This document shows, one piece after another, positions 24,248 to 38,665 of a DNA stretch of 64,000 bases. A model generated the notes under the pieces. It made no database searches. It worked only from the letters and a program-made list of their open reading frames with translations, and was not told the DNA's origin. The first letter of the stretch is position 1, and every line of letters begins with the position of its first letter. The DNA lies in NCBI RefSeq assembly GCF_022965805.1, contig NC_133102.1:2736885-2800884 (forward strand). The letters are read 5' to 3'. The DNA comes from Primulina eburnea (lineage: Eukaryota; Streptophyta; Magnoliopsida; Lamiales; Gesneriaceae). The position numbers and the translations under genes were made by a program.

Positions 24248-27081
24248 AGACAAGGAGCAGCAATCTAACAGAGATATTCTAGAAAAATCTTACGATAAGA
24301 CGCAATGTTTTCAGGTTACTTCACAGAACCTTGAGAGCACGAAACTGGAACAAAATCCAACTCAACTCATAACCACATATAGCTGCAGCAAAGTAAAACA
24401 CAACCAAAAATTAGTTGCAACACAACTTTTATCTCTTGTATGCAAATAGGAAATCGTTATAAACGAGACTAGAAGAATCCTAAGTAAATAAAATGGTTCA
24501 GAATTTATAAACAACGCTATCAATAACAGCAATAATACCAATTCCAGAGTAGCTTACTCATTACATAGCTTTCCAACATGCATTATTGTAATACAAAGAG
24601 CAAAAACATTACCATCGCATAAACATCAATTTCAAAGGACCATAGAGAAATTTCAAAATAATTAAGGCACCAGCGGACAGTTTCAGATATTCACTCAAGG
24701 ATCAAGCTCTACGCAAAGAGAAGCAGGAGATATAAGCTACACCATACAACGAAGGCAAGAGGAAGTTTATATCTGACCGGAAAATCACCACATTATCTCA
24801 CATGAATTTTACTCCTCTCCAGCAAACTAGCCCCATGTCAAATTAAAACCACAAGCTCTATTATGGCAAATTCGATCCAATAAGCCACCAAGAACAGCAC
24901 GACCGAGTGCAATCTATAAGATCACGCAAATCGATTAAATATAACACTCCATAAATGTGTTTTACTCAGCTTCGCAATCTATACAATAATTCCCCGAAAT
25001 ATTACGAAGGAAAACGCACTTTCTGATACAAGTCACCTAAAATTTTTACCAAAAAAGGAAAAACCCACAAAGAAACTAAAATTAGCTAAAAATCAATAGA
25101 TCAAACACAGAAGGCTACTCTTTTAATAAACCAAAAATCGCAAACTTCAACTACCGATCACAAGTCACCCGAAAAATTAACTTAAAAATAGGAAGTAAAC
25201 TCAAGATGCATCAGTGTAACACCTAACGCTACGAAAATTCGACGAATTGGAGACGGACAATTGATTTTGAGATCTGATACAGATAAAATCTAGGACAACT
25301 ATACAGTTTACATTTTCTCTTTCTTTTTGAGTGTGACAACTGACAAACAACTAATTAATTACATTTGTCCCAGTCTTCTAGATTTCTTACCCACATACAA
25401 AAAAACATAATAGATTTCAAGAAAGTTGCTATTTCACAATGGCGTTTTTTTAGTACAAGTAGCCATGAAGTCGGCTTCTATGGGATTCATTCCTATCCAC
25501 GTTTTTTAACCTATTAGGACCCAAAGCCCATCTTTTGAATACAATTAAGCCCACAGACAAATAGAGGCCCAGAGGTAGTTTAACTTGATCTAAACCGTTA
25601 AACTAGACCCCACACCATCCACTGTAAACCGAAACTGGTCAACCCTTCAAATCAATAATAGAATTTTTCACGTTTTTTGTTTAATTATGTTGAAATTTTG
25701 AATCAAATTTAGAGTTTGAATAAAAATTATGTTTTATGAATGTGAGATTGTTGAAGACTTTTGACTCTTCATATTCTTGAGTTAATGGAAGATTAATTAA
25801 GTTAATTAATCTTACATAACTCTTTGTGTGTACTTTGGGCTTAGTATGTTCATTTCCTCATTTCATATACATGAAAATCTTATCTCTTTCAATCATTCTC
25901 TTGCATTTCATATTGCTAGCTTTCTCCATTTGGCATCTGTTAAATTTCGGTGTTAAAGTAAATGTACGTTTTTCGTTCGTCGTAGCAGTGTCTCGTGCTA
26001 AGTCATTGCTGGTTGTTCCGTTATATCTTGACAAACAAACGTCCAAGACAATCTTCGAAGCATTTACAGGACGGGACGAATATGTGTTAAGGACATTGTA
26101 CTTTGTACAGGTCTTGATTTGGTTTTTTTTAAGCTTTGTTCTACTGTGTTTCTTCATAATTTAGTTCACTGGTTTTTTACGAAAGTTTAGTGTACTTTAT
26201 CGTTCGACATATTGTGTAACAATATGTTTTTGAAAGAGAAATATTTTATGTAAATATGGAAAAGAGCACAATTGAATGTATTTGGACAAGTGATAATCCA
26301 GGTCGAATGTTTAATAATTTGGGGGTGAATATCTTGTTTTTTATTTCTTTGATTTTACAACTTTTTTGTACTTTGATTTTATAGTCTCGCAGTAATTTGC
26401 CTGGTAAAACCCTTCACATTCTATGGCATAGTGATATATGTGATTTTTTTTGCATGGAAAGATCCACCAACGTATTGTTGGTCGATCATTATAATTTCTG
26501 ATTTGAATTGAAAATTGGTTATGCTCGAAATTTATAAGAAGAAACTGAAAAAAAAAATAAAATTTGAAGTTCTTACTTACTGTCCATGATCAATTTTCAT
26601 TTTTTATGTTTGAGTTATTAGACAATTTTTTAGATAAAGATCAAACGGAACTCGAATTGAAGAAATTTTCAGAGAAAAATATAGGCTTATTTCTCTGTCC
26701 ACGTAAATGTGGATGGATATGAGGAGGAAGACGTGCTCACTTTCTCTCGAATTAAAATTTATGTATATGTTAAAATTTATATTATCTATGATGTGATAAA
26801 ACCATATAATTCTAAATATATATGTCACGAAAAAAAATAACATTAGTAACTTGCGGTATAAAATATCGGACGCAAATAAAATGTCAGATATAGGATTAAA
26901 AACGAAAAGGACAAATGGGGGGGCTTCATGGAATTCGGACAAGAAATTGTCAAATGAGAGAATATAAAAATGGATCGATTTTACTTGAAATTAAAACAAA
27001 TACGGCGCTAATATCGGCGATTTTCCCCCAAATCTTCGAACTTCCCTCAATCAGAAGTTCGAAGTCATAGAACCACAACAG
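24248..27081. other. Intergenic between two divergent genes
   Basis: The left part (24248 to about 25350) is probably the leader and promoter of the minus-strand gene. The 25690-26400 segment is T-rich on the plus strand and has an open frame of 112 codons at 25826-26164 with hydrophobic, unrecognised content. No transposon ends could be confirmed. Confidence 0.4.
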
Positions 27082-27354
27082 ATGGAGGATTCCGGCGTGA
27101 ATACGGCTTCGTATTACGAGAAGGTGGACGGCCTTGCGCGGTGGTTTGGGACTAGCGTCGCGGCTGCGTTTTTCGCCTCACTCGAGCGATGTTCTTGTGT
27201 TAATCTTACCACCTCGGACACCGACGACGAGGACGAGGAGGCGAAAGATCGCCCGCTCATGTTGACCAATCTCCGCTCCAGCTCCACGTCTTCTTTGTCC
27301 TCCGTGAATCACAATGTCAACAATTCTCGCTCCGTCGATAATCTTCCGGTCTGA
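27082..27354 (+). CDS. Small acidic plant protein of unknown function
   Basis: 90 residues with a clear ATG in a GC-richer island. The N-terminal half has an aromatic-rich motif ([19 protein letters not shown]) followed by [15 protein letters not shown]. An acidic run ([15 protein letters not shown]) and a Ser/Asn-rich tail ending SVDNLPV come next. The arrangement looks like a conserved short plant protein rather than a chance frame, and codon use and base composition differ sharply from the flanks. A GTAAAA donor-like site about 25 bp after the stop suggests a spliced 3' UTR. No function is known to me. Confidence 0.75.
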   Translation: MEDSGVNTASYYEKVDGLARWFGTSVAAAFFASLERCSCVNLTTSDTDDEDEEAKDRPLMLTNLRSSSTSSLSSVNHNVNNSRSVDNLPV

Positions 27355-30300
27355 ACCCGATCCAGCATCCCTGGATTATTGGTAAAATAATTAATCTTTC
27401 TAGAGTTTGATTATGCGTGATCTGTTGATCGTTTTAATTTTTGGGTGCGTAAGACTTGGTGAAAGTAAGGAATTTTTAATTCAATCCATGTGATATGGTT
27501 CTCATTTGCCTTGATTATGTCACCATAGTATTGCTCTTTCGATGTGCAAGCTTGATTTCATTTTTAGATATTTGAATGGTTAATACTCTATTATCGATTA
27601 ATCTATGTATTTTAAGGATCATTTGAATTGATTTTGAGAGTTTCGCCAAAAATTGAGTAAATTTTAGCTATTTTTTATGTCATCATTAAAAAAGTTAAGT
27701 TTATTTTTCCCTAGTCGATTCTGGATTGCCAACTTGTACAAAACATGACAGTTTTAATGCAGTTTATTATTGTGCACCTGCTCTAGTGAATCTCCGTTTT
27801 GACGTTGCTTTAAGATTATTGATGCATTTTATCTTCTACATTCTAATTTTATTATTCTCATTGAATTGGATGATGATTAAGTTTAGCAGTATTATGATCA
27901 AACGAAGACAACCTCAAACGTTTCTCTAATTTTTATGGGTAAAGGAAGCAGGAAGTTGACATTTTTAGACCGGAAATGAAAACTACATGATTTGCGATGG
28001 CTCACTGATAGCACGCATAACATCCTTGCTTATCGTTATTAAAATGGAGTTGTTGGCATTTGACAAAAAAATACATAATAAGATACTAGACACTAAAATG
28101 GGTTTTTTCTCCACACAGCTCTCTGAAAAGTTTTTGTCGTACCCCATGATGGTAATTCGTGGCTCTGAGATTCCTTGGTTTTTTTGGGTTACTTTTAAAA
28201 TTTTCTTTCTTGAACACTTGGTGAATGAAAATTTTGATTGAGTAATATGATTTTGTTAGGACTATGTTCTTATGTTTAAATACATTATGTGATGTATGAT
28301 TGTATGCGCAGGACATTCCAAATTTAGGTACCACATCTTCTCTTAAAATTTTGAGTATACTACTGTCAGAATAAAAGTCACCAATCGTGATAGTATGCTG
28401 TATTGTTCTTACCACCTGATAATCGTGGTAAAAAGCATTATGATTATGCATGATATCATGGTTACTTTTGGACTCCACCCCCAGTTAATTGATTACTTAT
28501 CTCGTTGCTCTATGATGCCAGTAGAACGTTTTTTTCCTCCATCGAGCTGGTTTCTAAGCAGTTTAAAACTCTTACCTTTTGGTGTGTCCTGTTATGGTTG
28601 CTTCCGTAGAGTTGGCTGGTATGATATCATTTAAAGTCGTTATCCTTTTCTTGGGGCTGTTGACGTTTTGGTATAACACGATGTTCTTATAACTGTCTCG
28701 CACTCCCTGAGAATAACCTTGACATTATGTATAAGGAATTTAAATTGTGGACTTTTCAGCATGGCAACAGTTGTTTGCCTTCAACTTGTGCTAGAGAATG
28801 ATCATCCCTTTAACCGTATTATTTATGGACAAATTAGTTTAGGGTTTGGCAAGCAGTAGTAATAGACCTTTGTTACTCTAATTCTTGAAACATTTCAAAG
28901 TCAGAGTCAGCAAAATATTTTGTCTATAAATTTTGGACCATTTAGTTGATTTTCTTTGTCCAGCAGGTTTGTGAATCACGATTTTATCCTGAAATATGTT
29001 TTCTATACTGTCTGAGTTATGTAATGCTCCTTGACCGTCTCACCATGCATGTCTGCATGCTAATGTCACCTCCCTTATCCAAGACTTTTTATTCTCTTAA
29101 AATGTCAGTTTGGTCCCATTTCTTAACATGTACTTACAATCATTTTCAGGAATTTTATTCTTAATTCTTTATGGAGTATGGATCATTTGATAGGCCATGT
29201 GTATTAAATGGAAATCACCCCATTTCTGATTTGCTGATACTGGCCCAGCTTGTTGTGTATCCCAATGTATCAGTTACCTGTAACGTGGACAAGTTTAAAA
29301 TGAAATTCACAATGAATAGTCTATTGTGATGACGAAATTTGGTGATATTCAATGATGCTTCTAGCATAAAAACAACTATGACGGATCCATTTTCTAAAAA
29401 GCTTTAACCTGAAAATCGGGCTACATCATCGGTGCACAATGTTCCTTCTGCTTTGATGAATTTGATTTGTTTATGGTATTGCAGAAACAACGGAATCATC
29501 ATGGATAACTAATTAATTTGTATGTGTTCACATGTTGAGCATATAGTTTTGATAGTATTCCCTTAAGTTAACTTCAATTTTATCTTCAGGTACGATGGTT
29601 GCGCAAGTTCCAATTTGGTGTCTGGATGTAGGGATTCCAAGTATCCTATATTTTTACTGTGTTCACATTTGTATTTTGTTTGTTACACTGTTACAAACAT
29701 GGAGATTTGCTCTTTCTTCCTGTATTTTTTAAAACGGCAGATGTTTTTTCATACAGTAATCTTCCAATCTGCACCTGTTGCGAGATTAGTTTCTTTATCA
29801 TTCTTTTTTCACACTTTCTTTGCATACCACATTTTTCTGGAGTCTGAAGAACTGACAAGGGATCGTCCATAAAATCATTTGTTTAATCCCAAACCCTGTA
29901 GAAATTATGATGTGATTGCTTTGCTCAACGAAGTTCTATTCAGGCTCTGTGTCACGATCATTCTTTCCTTTAAATGTGTGGCAAGTATCTCTGTCGACAC
30001 AGATGAGACTGCAGGAGAGCCAAAACAATTGCTAGATGGGCTTAATATTGGCAGAGTGAGATTTGAGATTCAAACACGGTTTTTGTTTATATTAACTACT
30101 CGTTTTTACATTAATAATTAAATTTGAGTTTAATATATTTTGTAATGCAATTGTAAGGTACCTAAAATTTAATCATTTTGAGGATCTTACTAATCATGCA
30201 ATTATTTTTCCTTGAAAAGTTAAGAGTAATTAAGTTGATCGAATTGGAGTTGTTTGATTTGATTTTCATGATATAGGGTCAAGTCCACTAACAAAGAGTA
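27355..30300. other. Probable spliced 3' UTR/intron of the small acidic gene, then intergenic
   Basis: T-rich on the plus strand, like a transcribed plant intron, with only short frames and no protein motif. If the donor near 27382 is used, one or more UTR exons could lie further right, but I cannot fix an acceptor. Confidence 0.35.
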
Positions 30301-30479
30301 TGATACAACGTAATTCACTATATCCACGTTCATTTACCTCAGAATAGGAGTAGGGGACGACGACTACTACCGTCACGCTGTATCTACAATTTCGTTCTAT
30401 ATTTGATTTTATTTGTTTGTATAATGATGTGATCTAGGTAAATTAGGTAAGTTGGGACGGAAAATTTATGGGATCAGGT

Positions 30480-31430
30480 ATAAAATTATGGGAGAATGAG
30501 AGCACATCGAGATGTATTCAAACCTGAGGTTTTTCCCTCGGGAAGGGCTGGTGATGACCTGCTAACACGAAGATAATCACGTGAATGGGCGTCGGAGAAA
30601 TTTCTGGCGTGACCAATCCGATTCTAAAGTCGACAGATGAACGAATAGAATCAATGTAGCAAATAGAATAATATGCCAATGTTGTATGAAAAATCTAGAG
30701 AGTAAATGATGTGGGCAGTATATATGTGAATAAATGTAAATGTTATACAAAACTTGGTATTTATAAGAAGAAAATCAATGATGGTCTTGTTTTCAGTGTT
30801 CTTTTACTAATTATGACAAGATGATGGTCAATACTCTATTTTTCTGAGACCCAACTATCTGACACACCCAACGGTCCATTTTGCCTTGTCAAATCCATAT
30901 GATTTGACAATAATGATTACCGAGATGAGGTATCACATGCTTGTGCACTCGAGTGTGGTGCTATTGTCGAGGTAACCCGGGTTAAAAGGCCATCTCATAG
31001 GGACTTGTCTGAAATCCCGAGTTTTGGGTAGCTCGGGGAGATGATGTTTCGAGCATTCATTTGCCCGGCAAGCTTGTCATAACCTTACTCATGACCGGAC
31101 CTTCCGGGAGGTATCACATAATAACTGACAAATAACATGTCAGTATAATTCGATCTACATAAGGTAAATTTTCATATTAATGCAATAATCTGCAAAATAT
31201 TTTAGTTTGATAAGTCACGGTAAGCAAATTATGTGCGATATGTTTGTCCGAAAAGATATTTATTGGAAAAATCAAACTCATTAATATTTCTCAAACACTC
31301 AACTATTCTATCAACTCGAACACCTAGGAACGCTTTTTATTATTATCATTGTCACTGAGAAGACATCGTGTTTTAAAATTCTACCAACAATTTGAATTGT
31401 CTGGTGGGTATCTTCCGGGTCCTCGCATCA
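30480..31430. mobile_element. Possible degenerate LTR-retrotransposon remnant
   Basis: Non-coding, GC-richer than its surroundings, with LTR-like text (CCCGGGTTAAAAGGCC, CTCGGGGAGATG). It ends near TTTGAATTGTCTGGTGGG (about 31393), which loosely resembles the region just after a gypsy-type 5' LTR. No second LTR or coding domain is present in the window. Confidence 0.3.
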
Positions 31431-31580
31431 CGTGCTTTGCTCCAATAATTCACAAGACTACATTTTTATGTCCCTAGCTATTAATTTTGGTTTTTAAAGT
31501 TATAATTAGTCATACAGGTAATAGACAAGGCATGCACGAGATATGTGCAACCGCTTCCAGCTTTAGATTAAATTATTATT

Positions 31581-31741
31581 GGCAATCATTTGTGTAGACG
31601 GTCTCATGAGTCATATTTTGGGAAACAAATATTTTATTTGGGTCATCCATAAAAAAATATTACTTTTTATTGTGAATATCGGTAGGTTTGACTAATCTCA
31701 CAGATAAAGATTCGTAAGACCGTCTCACAAGAGACCTACTC
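31581..31741 (+). mobile_element. MULE-like MITE copy 3, orientation A, short form
   Basis: 161 bp, from GGCAATCATTTGTG to GACCTACTC. Flanks ATTATTATT (31572-31580) and ATTACTATT (31742-31750) match at 8 of 9. It lacks the extra 20-bp internal repeat unit of the long form. Confidence 0.85.
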
Positions 31742-32749
31742 ATTACTATTATACTTGTTAATTCTAACATTAAAATTTAATTACGAAGTTTATTATAATT
31801 TCTAAATCACCTAGTCAGGTTTAAACAAATTTAGAATTGCAATCGACTATTTGATTTTGATTTTTTTACGAATTATTTCATTTTGATTTTGCTTGCCTTG
31901 TAACATGAACAGAAAAATCAGTGTAGTTACCAAATCACACTCCAGACAGAATCCAAGGCCCCAATTTCGATTCGTACAAATTTATGTAGGATTTAATGTA
32001 ATATGTTCGTCAGAAGTTTAAAAAACATTTAAAAAAAAAAAAACTCTAAAAATGTAATAAGCTCACGTATATTTGATTTTCTAAATAGCACACATTCAAA
32101 AACTGGTTACCCCCGGAGACAAAATCATAAGCCGCCCGGCTGGAAAACGTCTCCCAGCCCCTCCCCGAGCCGTGGCCAGCAACCTTCTGAGTCGCGATCG
32201 AAAAAATGGCAGACAAATTTCTTAATAATTCAGACCAACCAACATAACATAAATATGGGATTCCCCACTAAAATTTTCCCCAAACAAATCTCAGCCACCG
32301 GCTTTGCTCTCGGAGCCCCACCAGAATGAATAAATGGCACAAATTCTTCGAGGTCCCGCGAGCAATTCCATCGTGCATATCATTCTCTAGCTGACGTCTC
32401 GTTACACATGATTCCATTTCTTTGCTGGGCCAGAGGCAAAAATATATCGCATTAACAAATGAATGGATAAAACATACTGAAAGCTGCATAGCTACATTGC
32501 ATGCAGATAACGCAAACCTCAGCTATTTCTTGAAATGGAGTGTTTGATTCCATCCAACTGTCGTCGCCTATACAAACTTCAATTTGTGTGCAGAATTTGA
32601 AAGGGACCTTCAATATAGAGCAAGAAAATGGATTGGGGCCGGTCAACGGACTTTCAAATATGTGACAGCCTAGATTTGAAATGACTAGCAAAAAACATGC
32701 CCATCAAGGTAGATCGCACAGAAGTTCTAGATATTTACAGAGCCTTGGG

Positions 32750-35541
32750 TTATGGGGGAATCGGTAAACCATAATTGAGGAAAGATTTTATTTTTCCATC
32801 CCGACTTGCCGTAACAAGTACTAGACCCCATGCATGAGAAGTTGATGAACTCTGGCAAGAAGTCTTGAGAAGTTTGTACTGAGGTTTACACATCGGAGAG
32901 GATGCAGCCCGAGAAATGGTAGTTGGAAGCTTTTCCTCAGGCCAAGTGGCAGATCCCTTTGGGTTTGATTCGAGGAAAAATTCTTGCCCCGAAGAGAAAT
33001 AAGTGGATGTTGAAAAAGGCAATGAATTTATAGGAGTATCGTGTTTTCTTGATTTTGACTGGCTTTCTGAGTTTCTGATTTTCAGGCCGGACCAAGGTAT
33101 GACAACGGAGGCATTTGAGGGGAAACTCTCGAAGGACCAAATGGATTTTGACTGCGACCAAGTAGATGTACCAGCACAGGTGTAGTTCCACATATAGACA
33201 TTTGAATCCTCAGACACGGAGACAATGTGTTTGCTGTCTGAAGTAAATGAAGCGGAGATCTGGTTCCCAGCATTTCGTAGACCTGAATAATAAAGAAAAT
33301 AATTTGATTTTCACGAAATGAGTGATTTTATATTATCATGCAAGTCGTCAAACAACACGAAAGAATCAAGAGCGTACCTTTGTACTTGATGATCACATCC
33401 ATCCCATTAAGAACTCTGACTTGTGAGTCGGCACATGTTACCAATAGTTTGCTCGGGTCTTGTGGTAAAAACTGCTCCACAGAATGACAAAATTAGTAGG
33501 AATATTGAAAGAATTTACCAAAAAAAGAAACTGAAACGAATTCAAAACAGATTAGCAATCTTTGAAAGTTAATAACAGCAACCTGGAAGCCAGTTATTCT
33601 TCTACAGGGTGATTTCTTCTTACCACCTAAGCATATCTGAGCTTCCAATAGAATTTGATTATCTGATAGAATCAACATAATTTCATCCAACACTAGTGAG
33701 TCACAGCATGTAAATGGCGATTTAGTGACAAAATCAGGGCTCTGCCAGTAAAGCATTAATTAAAAAGCAAAACAATTATCAAGAATTAACTTAAAAGCAC
33801 CTGATATGTTAAAATATCGACAGGTTCCGGTAATGGAGCCGATAACACCACTCTTTATAACAAGAAAATATATACTGAATCAGTATGCCTCCTGATATAT
33901 ATGCTAAACTTGTTAACATGAAAACAAGCAATGCAAACAGACCTGACCATCAGGGTGGTAAGAAACGGCAGTTATTATGTCCTTCGTTTCTGTCCAATTC
34001 ACAACATGACAGCCATTTATTTCCCAAATTCGAACCTTTCCGTCGATTGAACCACTGATGAAGTAATCATCATTCACGGGGTTAAACTGAATGCAGGTTA
34101 CTGCATAGAATGAATATTTGAGAAATTCAGTACTTCTGAGCCATGTGCAATATTAAATTTTTGGGCAATTCAATAGATTACAGATTATATGTACATACCA
34201 TAGTCGCTATGAGAGAAAACCTTGAGACACTGATCAAGTCCAACTCGCCACAAACGAACAGTTTTATCAACCGACGATGAAAGCAAACACTGAGAAAAAA
34301 CAAGTAAAAAGGCCTTAATTCATAGAAAACCAGTTTCCAATAGTTCAAATATGTAAAATAAATTTGCAATGATTAGGCAGTACATCATTCTTTGACCAAG
34401 AAAGATCCAAGATCTCTCCTTTGTGTCCTTGGAACACGTGCAGTGGCTTCTCCAAGATTCTGAAAACCTTTGGAGGGAAGATAACGCATGCCGAATCTGG
34501 TGTTTTTTTAAGATTCTTGGATTTTTTAACACCATCACTCTGCGCCGTAAGAGGTCCTAACTCAGACAAATGGTTTACTGAGAAGTACACACATGACGGA
34601 TCCACATCAGCAACGTCAAATGTATCGGATCTTTCATCTTCCACCACTTGCCATACTCGCACAAGCTTATCTTCTCCCGCACTTGCTAGGTGCTGACCGT
34701 CAGGACTAAATTTCATAGCCAATATTGAAGATTTGTGGGCTTGGAAATCTTGTCCCACAAAAAGGGCAGAAAGTTCTTTCAACCTTCTTCGATAATGGCG
34801 AACTCCAACTCTTTGAGCCCCAGTCTCTCGACCTTGTCTTAAGTTATTTGACTCCACAGTACCATTTCTCGTGTTCATACTCATCATACAAGCCAGGGAA
34901 CGCAATTTTCTGAACCACCTATCCTTTGACCTATTCATTGTTCTTGTTGCATTTCCATTTCCCTCCAGCTCTCTTTGTACAAGTTTCTGAACCAATTTAG
35001 GCGATTGAGAATCATTCTTAGACTCCCCAAATATCGGAACTCGGGAATTTGTGTCCCGAATTTTTCCTAGCTTCTTATTTTCTCCCCATTGGTCCACACA
35101 GTATTCACTTACACCATCAGAAATCCCACAGCAGATCCTACCTTCATTTAAATCCACTCGGCTGAACAAATCCAAATAATCAGTAGACCAAGATAAAGAA
35201 GATCGGCTCGAAGAAAATTCGTCTTCCACACCCGAAGTTCTCAGAACAGCCCCACTATTCTGCATAATTCTCCCGACGTTTCCTCTAAACACACCACCAT
35301 CGTCACTGTTGTCGCGTATATCAACCGAATCACCTCCTTCTAACCCATTTTCATTCAATCCCATCCATCTAACAAATTTCCTTCGACGTTCATCAATACT
35401 TTGGGGACTACTAATCCATACTCCGTATTCCCAATCTTTGTCACCATGGCAACCATCAACACAATCAAATGTTGGTGAAATTTGATCCAATGCATCAAAA
35501 AATCGTGAACCTTCCGCTAAGACGCTGAAGCTATCCATCAT
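32750..35541 (-). CDS. WD40-repeat protein (WDR44-like plant family)
   Basis: Seven exons: 35541-34384, 34289-34199, 34100-33943, 33852-33801, 33662-33583, 33471-33378 and 33282-32750; 2,166 nt, 721 residues, all junctions in frame. The N-terminal 260 residues are polar and disordered-looking, with a conserved [14 protein letters not shown] repeats follow: [20 protein letters not shown]...[17 protein letters not shown]...[20 protein letters not shown]...GKVRIWEI, then weaker ones through CADSQVRVL and [14 protein letters not shown] Ser-rich insertion separates the last strand region ([17 protein letters not shown]). The family is widespread in plants and its molecular role is poorly defined; WD propellers generally act as scaffolds. 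Exon 4 is only 52 nt. Confidence 0.92.
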
Positions 35542-35925
35542 TCCTATACTTCAACCCATGGATAAACTGAAATCCACGAAAACGAAACCAACTTTAACAA
35601 ACAGTACGAAACGAAATGTGGCTAATATCATTCCAATATAACACCTTTGACAACAAACAAAGCACAGCAGACGTCAGAAAAAATAACAAACAATCAACAC
35701 GGTAATCAAGCTTTCAGAAACATTGAATATTAATTAAATAAATTTACCAGGACAAGAAGAACAAAAAAAAGTACAAATTATAAAAACAATAGATCCAACA
35801 CGGATCCCAATCCTCACTCATTGAACCTAGTCTCCGCATGAATACCTCGTGACCTCCCAGAAGTGAAAAATAATGAATTGTTTGATTCATTTTATACGAC
35901 CAGCCTAGAAAATAGAACCCATATA

Positions 35926-35948
35926 TATATATATATATATATATATAT
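35926..35948. repeat. (TA)n microsatellite in WD40 gene leader region
   Basis: Alternating TA about 390 bp upstream of the WD40 start codon, probably within the promoter or a 5' UTR intron. Confidence 0.85.
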
Positions 35949-37986
35949 TTCGTAAATACTAGGAAAACCCCATTTACACTCAGCACAAGACGTGAGAACC
36001 CAGTATGGCAGTATCAAGATAACAACTTTCGGCCTCTACACTCCAATCCGACAGCGTTTTAACAACAGCAAGTAAGAAAAATTAGCAAAAAGGAAAAGGC
36101 TCGCCTTGTAAACAAGGATAAGATTACCGAAAATTCTTTAAATGTAAGATTTTCTCACTTGGGTTTGATTCAGCTTTTAGCCATTAAAGCATAAAGATCG
36201 AGAAGGATAGCTTTGGGACTCTCTGGAGTGGAAGAGTAGCACTGAAAAAATGGTATAGATAGAGAGAATGTTTTTAAACATGGCAATTTTTTTTATTTTT
36301 TTGGAGAAAATTTGGTTAAATAAAAAGAAATTATATAATGGAGGATGAAACATTTAAATTTTTTTATTTTTACATCAAGGATGCTAAATTTACATCAAAT
36401 TAAGATAATTTTCATTATTATTTTTTTTAAAAAAAAAATTTTTTTTACTGGGATGCAATAAGAAGTGGTTTCCGGATTTTTTTTTTTTAAAAAATCAACA
36501 TCCAGCAAAAAGCAACCGGAATATTTTTTTTTAAAAAAAATTATTCATTTTAATTATTTTTTTTTAATGAGATAGGTTTGGTGATCATTTTTGTATATTT
36601 ATGGAAAATTGGTACAGAATTGGATCGTAGTATAATCAATTTTATATACCAAATTAACAGTCTAAATTTCGAATGTGTTTATGATAGCAGATTTTGTTTA
36701 TCTGAGATTCTGAGAGTGCAATCCCCCGTAAAGCTTGTGTTTTTTCTTATTGCGAGTTATACTGATCTGAAATCTATTTTCCTTTAAACATATATATGTA
36801 TAATGTTTAGAACTTGAAGCGTCAGTTGAGTATGAGATTCATATCATTTTATTTATTGTTTGACTTGAAATAGTTAAAAATATTGTAAAAATTTAAAAAG
36901 TTTTTTCTTATGCTTAAAGGTACGATGATCTCTCTTAAATTTGAAAAAACTTGAAGTCTGACATATACGTTTTAACGTGTTTCACGTTGTTTATAACATT
37001 TGTTAGATCAATTAAGTATTGTTGATTTAACAAATGGAATCTATTTAAAATGATAACGAGTTAAATTGGACTGAACTGAACCTGAGCTAAACTGAAAGTG
37101 TAATTGTAAGATAAAGTCCGTTTGAAGCCTAACAGATATCAAGGTCTACCAGACTGATAGAGCCTCAAGATCAACTGGAATAAAAGATAGTTGAGTAGAT
37201 GAAGAAATATTCCATGAATATTCAGTTAAACTACTTATAGTTACAAAGCTTAATTATTGAATAAAGTATTATGTAATAACAATCTCTAAATTATCATAAA
37301 TATGCGACCACTATTTACAGTATACGAACTGTCAGAAATGACAGTGGCGTAAAAAAATATATGATTAATGACTGTCATATTTTGAACGGATATAATATTT
37401 GATTTTGCTGACCGTTGAATCCAGTTCTATAAATTGAGAAACTTGTAAATCGGTTTGTCTTTCTGGAATCATGGCACAAGTTCGGTATTCAAGCTTTCAG
37501 CAACCCAACTGCTTTCAATATTTATTAGCATATGATTAAGTATCATATCAGATTATTGAGGATCGATTTGTGCTTAATATTTTCGTTTCGAAATACTTAT
37601 AAACTGATATTAAGTCTATTGTTCAATGTTGGTTAAGTAAGTAAGCTAAAACAAGAGTTTTGGTTTGGTAGTGATAAAGTTATACTAAATTGGATTGTTA
37701 CAAGAGTTGTAATATCTGAAACCTTTTAGTGAACATCTTTCTCACAAGGAAAAAAAAAGGTGACATAAGAGGTATTCAAATATCCGAATATCTTTGTGTT
37801 ATTTACATTTCAGTCGACTTACTCTTGATAACTCAACTATTTTCTTACTTAGTCATTTTTTATTGTTCAATCTGTCAGTTTCGCTTCATTTTACAAAGAA
37901 ATTATCTGATCAGACAACTTACATTAACTTAACGAGAATTACTAAATTCAAAATTGTTAACCCGACCGAAATTTTTGGACAAACTA

Positions 37987-38076
<90 letters not shown>
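37987..38076. repeat. Long (TA)n microsatellite
   Basis: About 90 bp of uninterrupted TA, the longest simple repeat in the window. Confidence 0.97.
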
Positions 38077-38080
<4 letters not shown>

Positions 38081-38268
38081 AAATCACTATCCCGAATCAC
38101 TAATTTATTCAAAGAATCAAAAGGATTGTTTTTATTGGTCTTAATTGAAGACATCCAAAAAGAAATACAACTTTAATAAAGTAGACATACATATCTATAC
38201 ACATATAACAATTGGATTGGTTCCAATCAATTCCTTAACGATAATGTATCACATAACAAAAAGTTTTA

Positions 38269-38450
38269 GACAAAAATTTGTGTGAGACGGTCTCACAAAT
38301 CAAATTTGTAAGACGGATCTCTTATTTGAATCATTAATTAAAAAGTATAATTTTTTATGCTAAGAGTATTACTTTTTATTGTGAATATGAATATGGTTGA
38401 CCTGTGTCGCAGATTAATATCCGTGAGACGGTCTCACATGAGAGTTACTC
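38269..38450 (+). mobile_element. MULE-like MITE copy 4, orientation A, long form
   Basis: 182 bp, from GACAAAAATTTGTGTGAGACG to GAGAGTTACTC. A perfect 9-bp target-site duplication, AAAGTTTTA, lies at 38260-38268 and 38451-38459. Confidence 0.93.
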
Positions 38451-38483
38451 AAAGTTTTAATTCTGATATCATGTTAAAATTAT

Positions 38484-38665
38484 CAGTGGGTCTCATGTGA
38501 AACCGTCTCACAGAGCATAATCTGTTAGACGGGTCAACCCTACTCATATTCACAATAAAAAGTAATAATCTTAGCATAAAAAGTAATATTTTTTCATGGG
38601 TGACCCAAATAAGATATACGTCTCACAAACATGACCCGTGAGACCATCTCATACAAGTTTTTGCC
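38484..38665 (-). mobile_element. MULE-like MITE copy 5, orientation B, long form
   Basis: 182 bp, from CAGTGGGTCTCATG to CAAGTTTTTGCC. A perfect 9-bp target-site duplication, TAAAATTAT, lies at 38475-38483 and 38666-38674. It forms an inverted pair with copy 4. Confidence 0.93.

Noticed and set aside
25826..26164. 112-codon hydrophobic plus-strand frame
   Set aside because: T-rich DNA gives hydrophobic frames by chance. I see no family motif and no nearby promoter or splice context.
37794..38081. 95-codon frame ending in an Ile-Tyr repeat
   Set aside because: Created by the (TA)n microsatellite; there is no coding signal before it.
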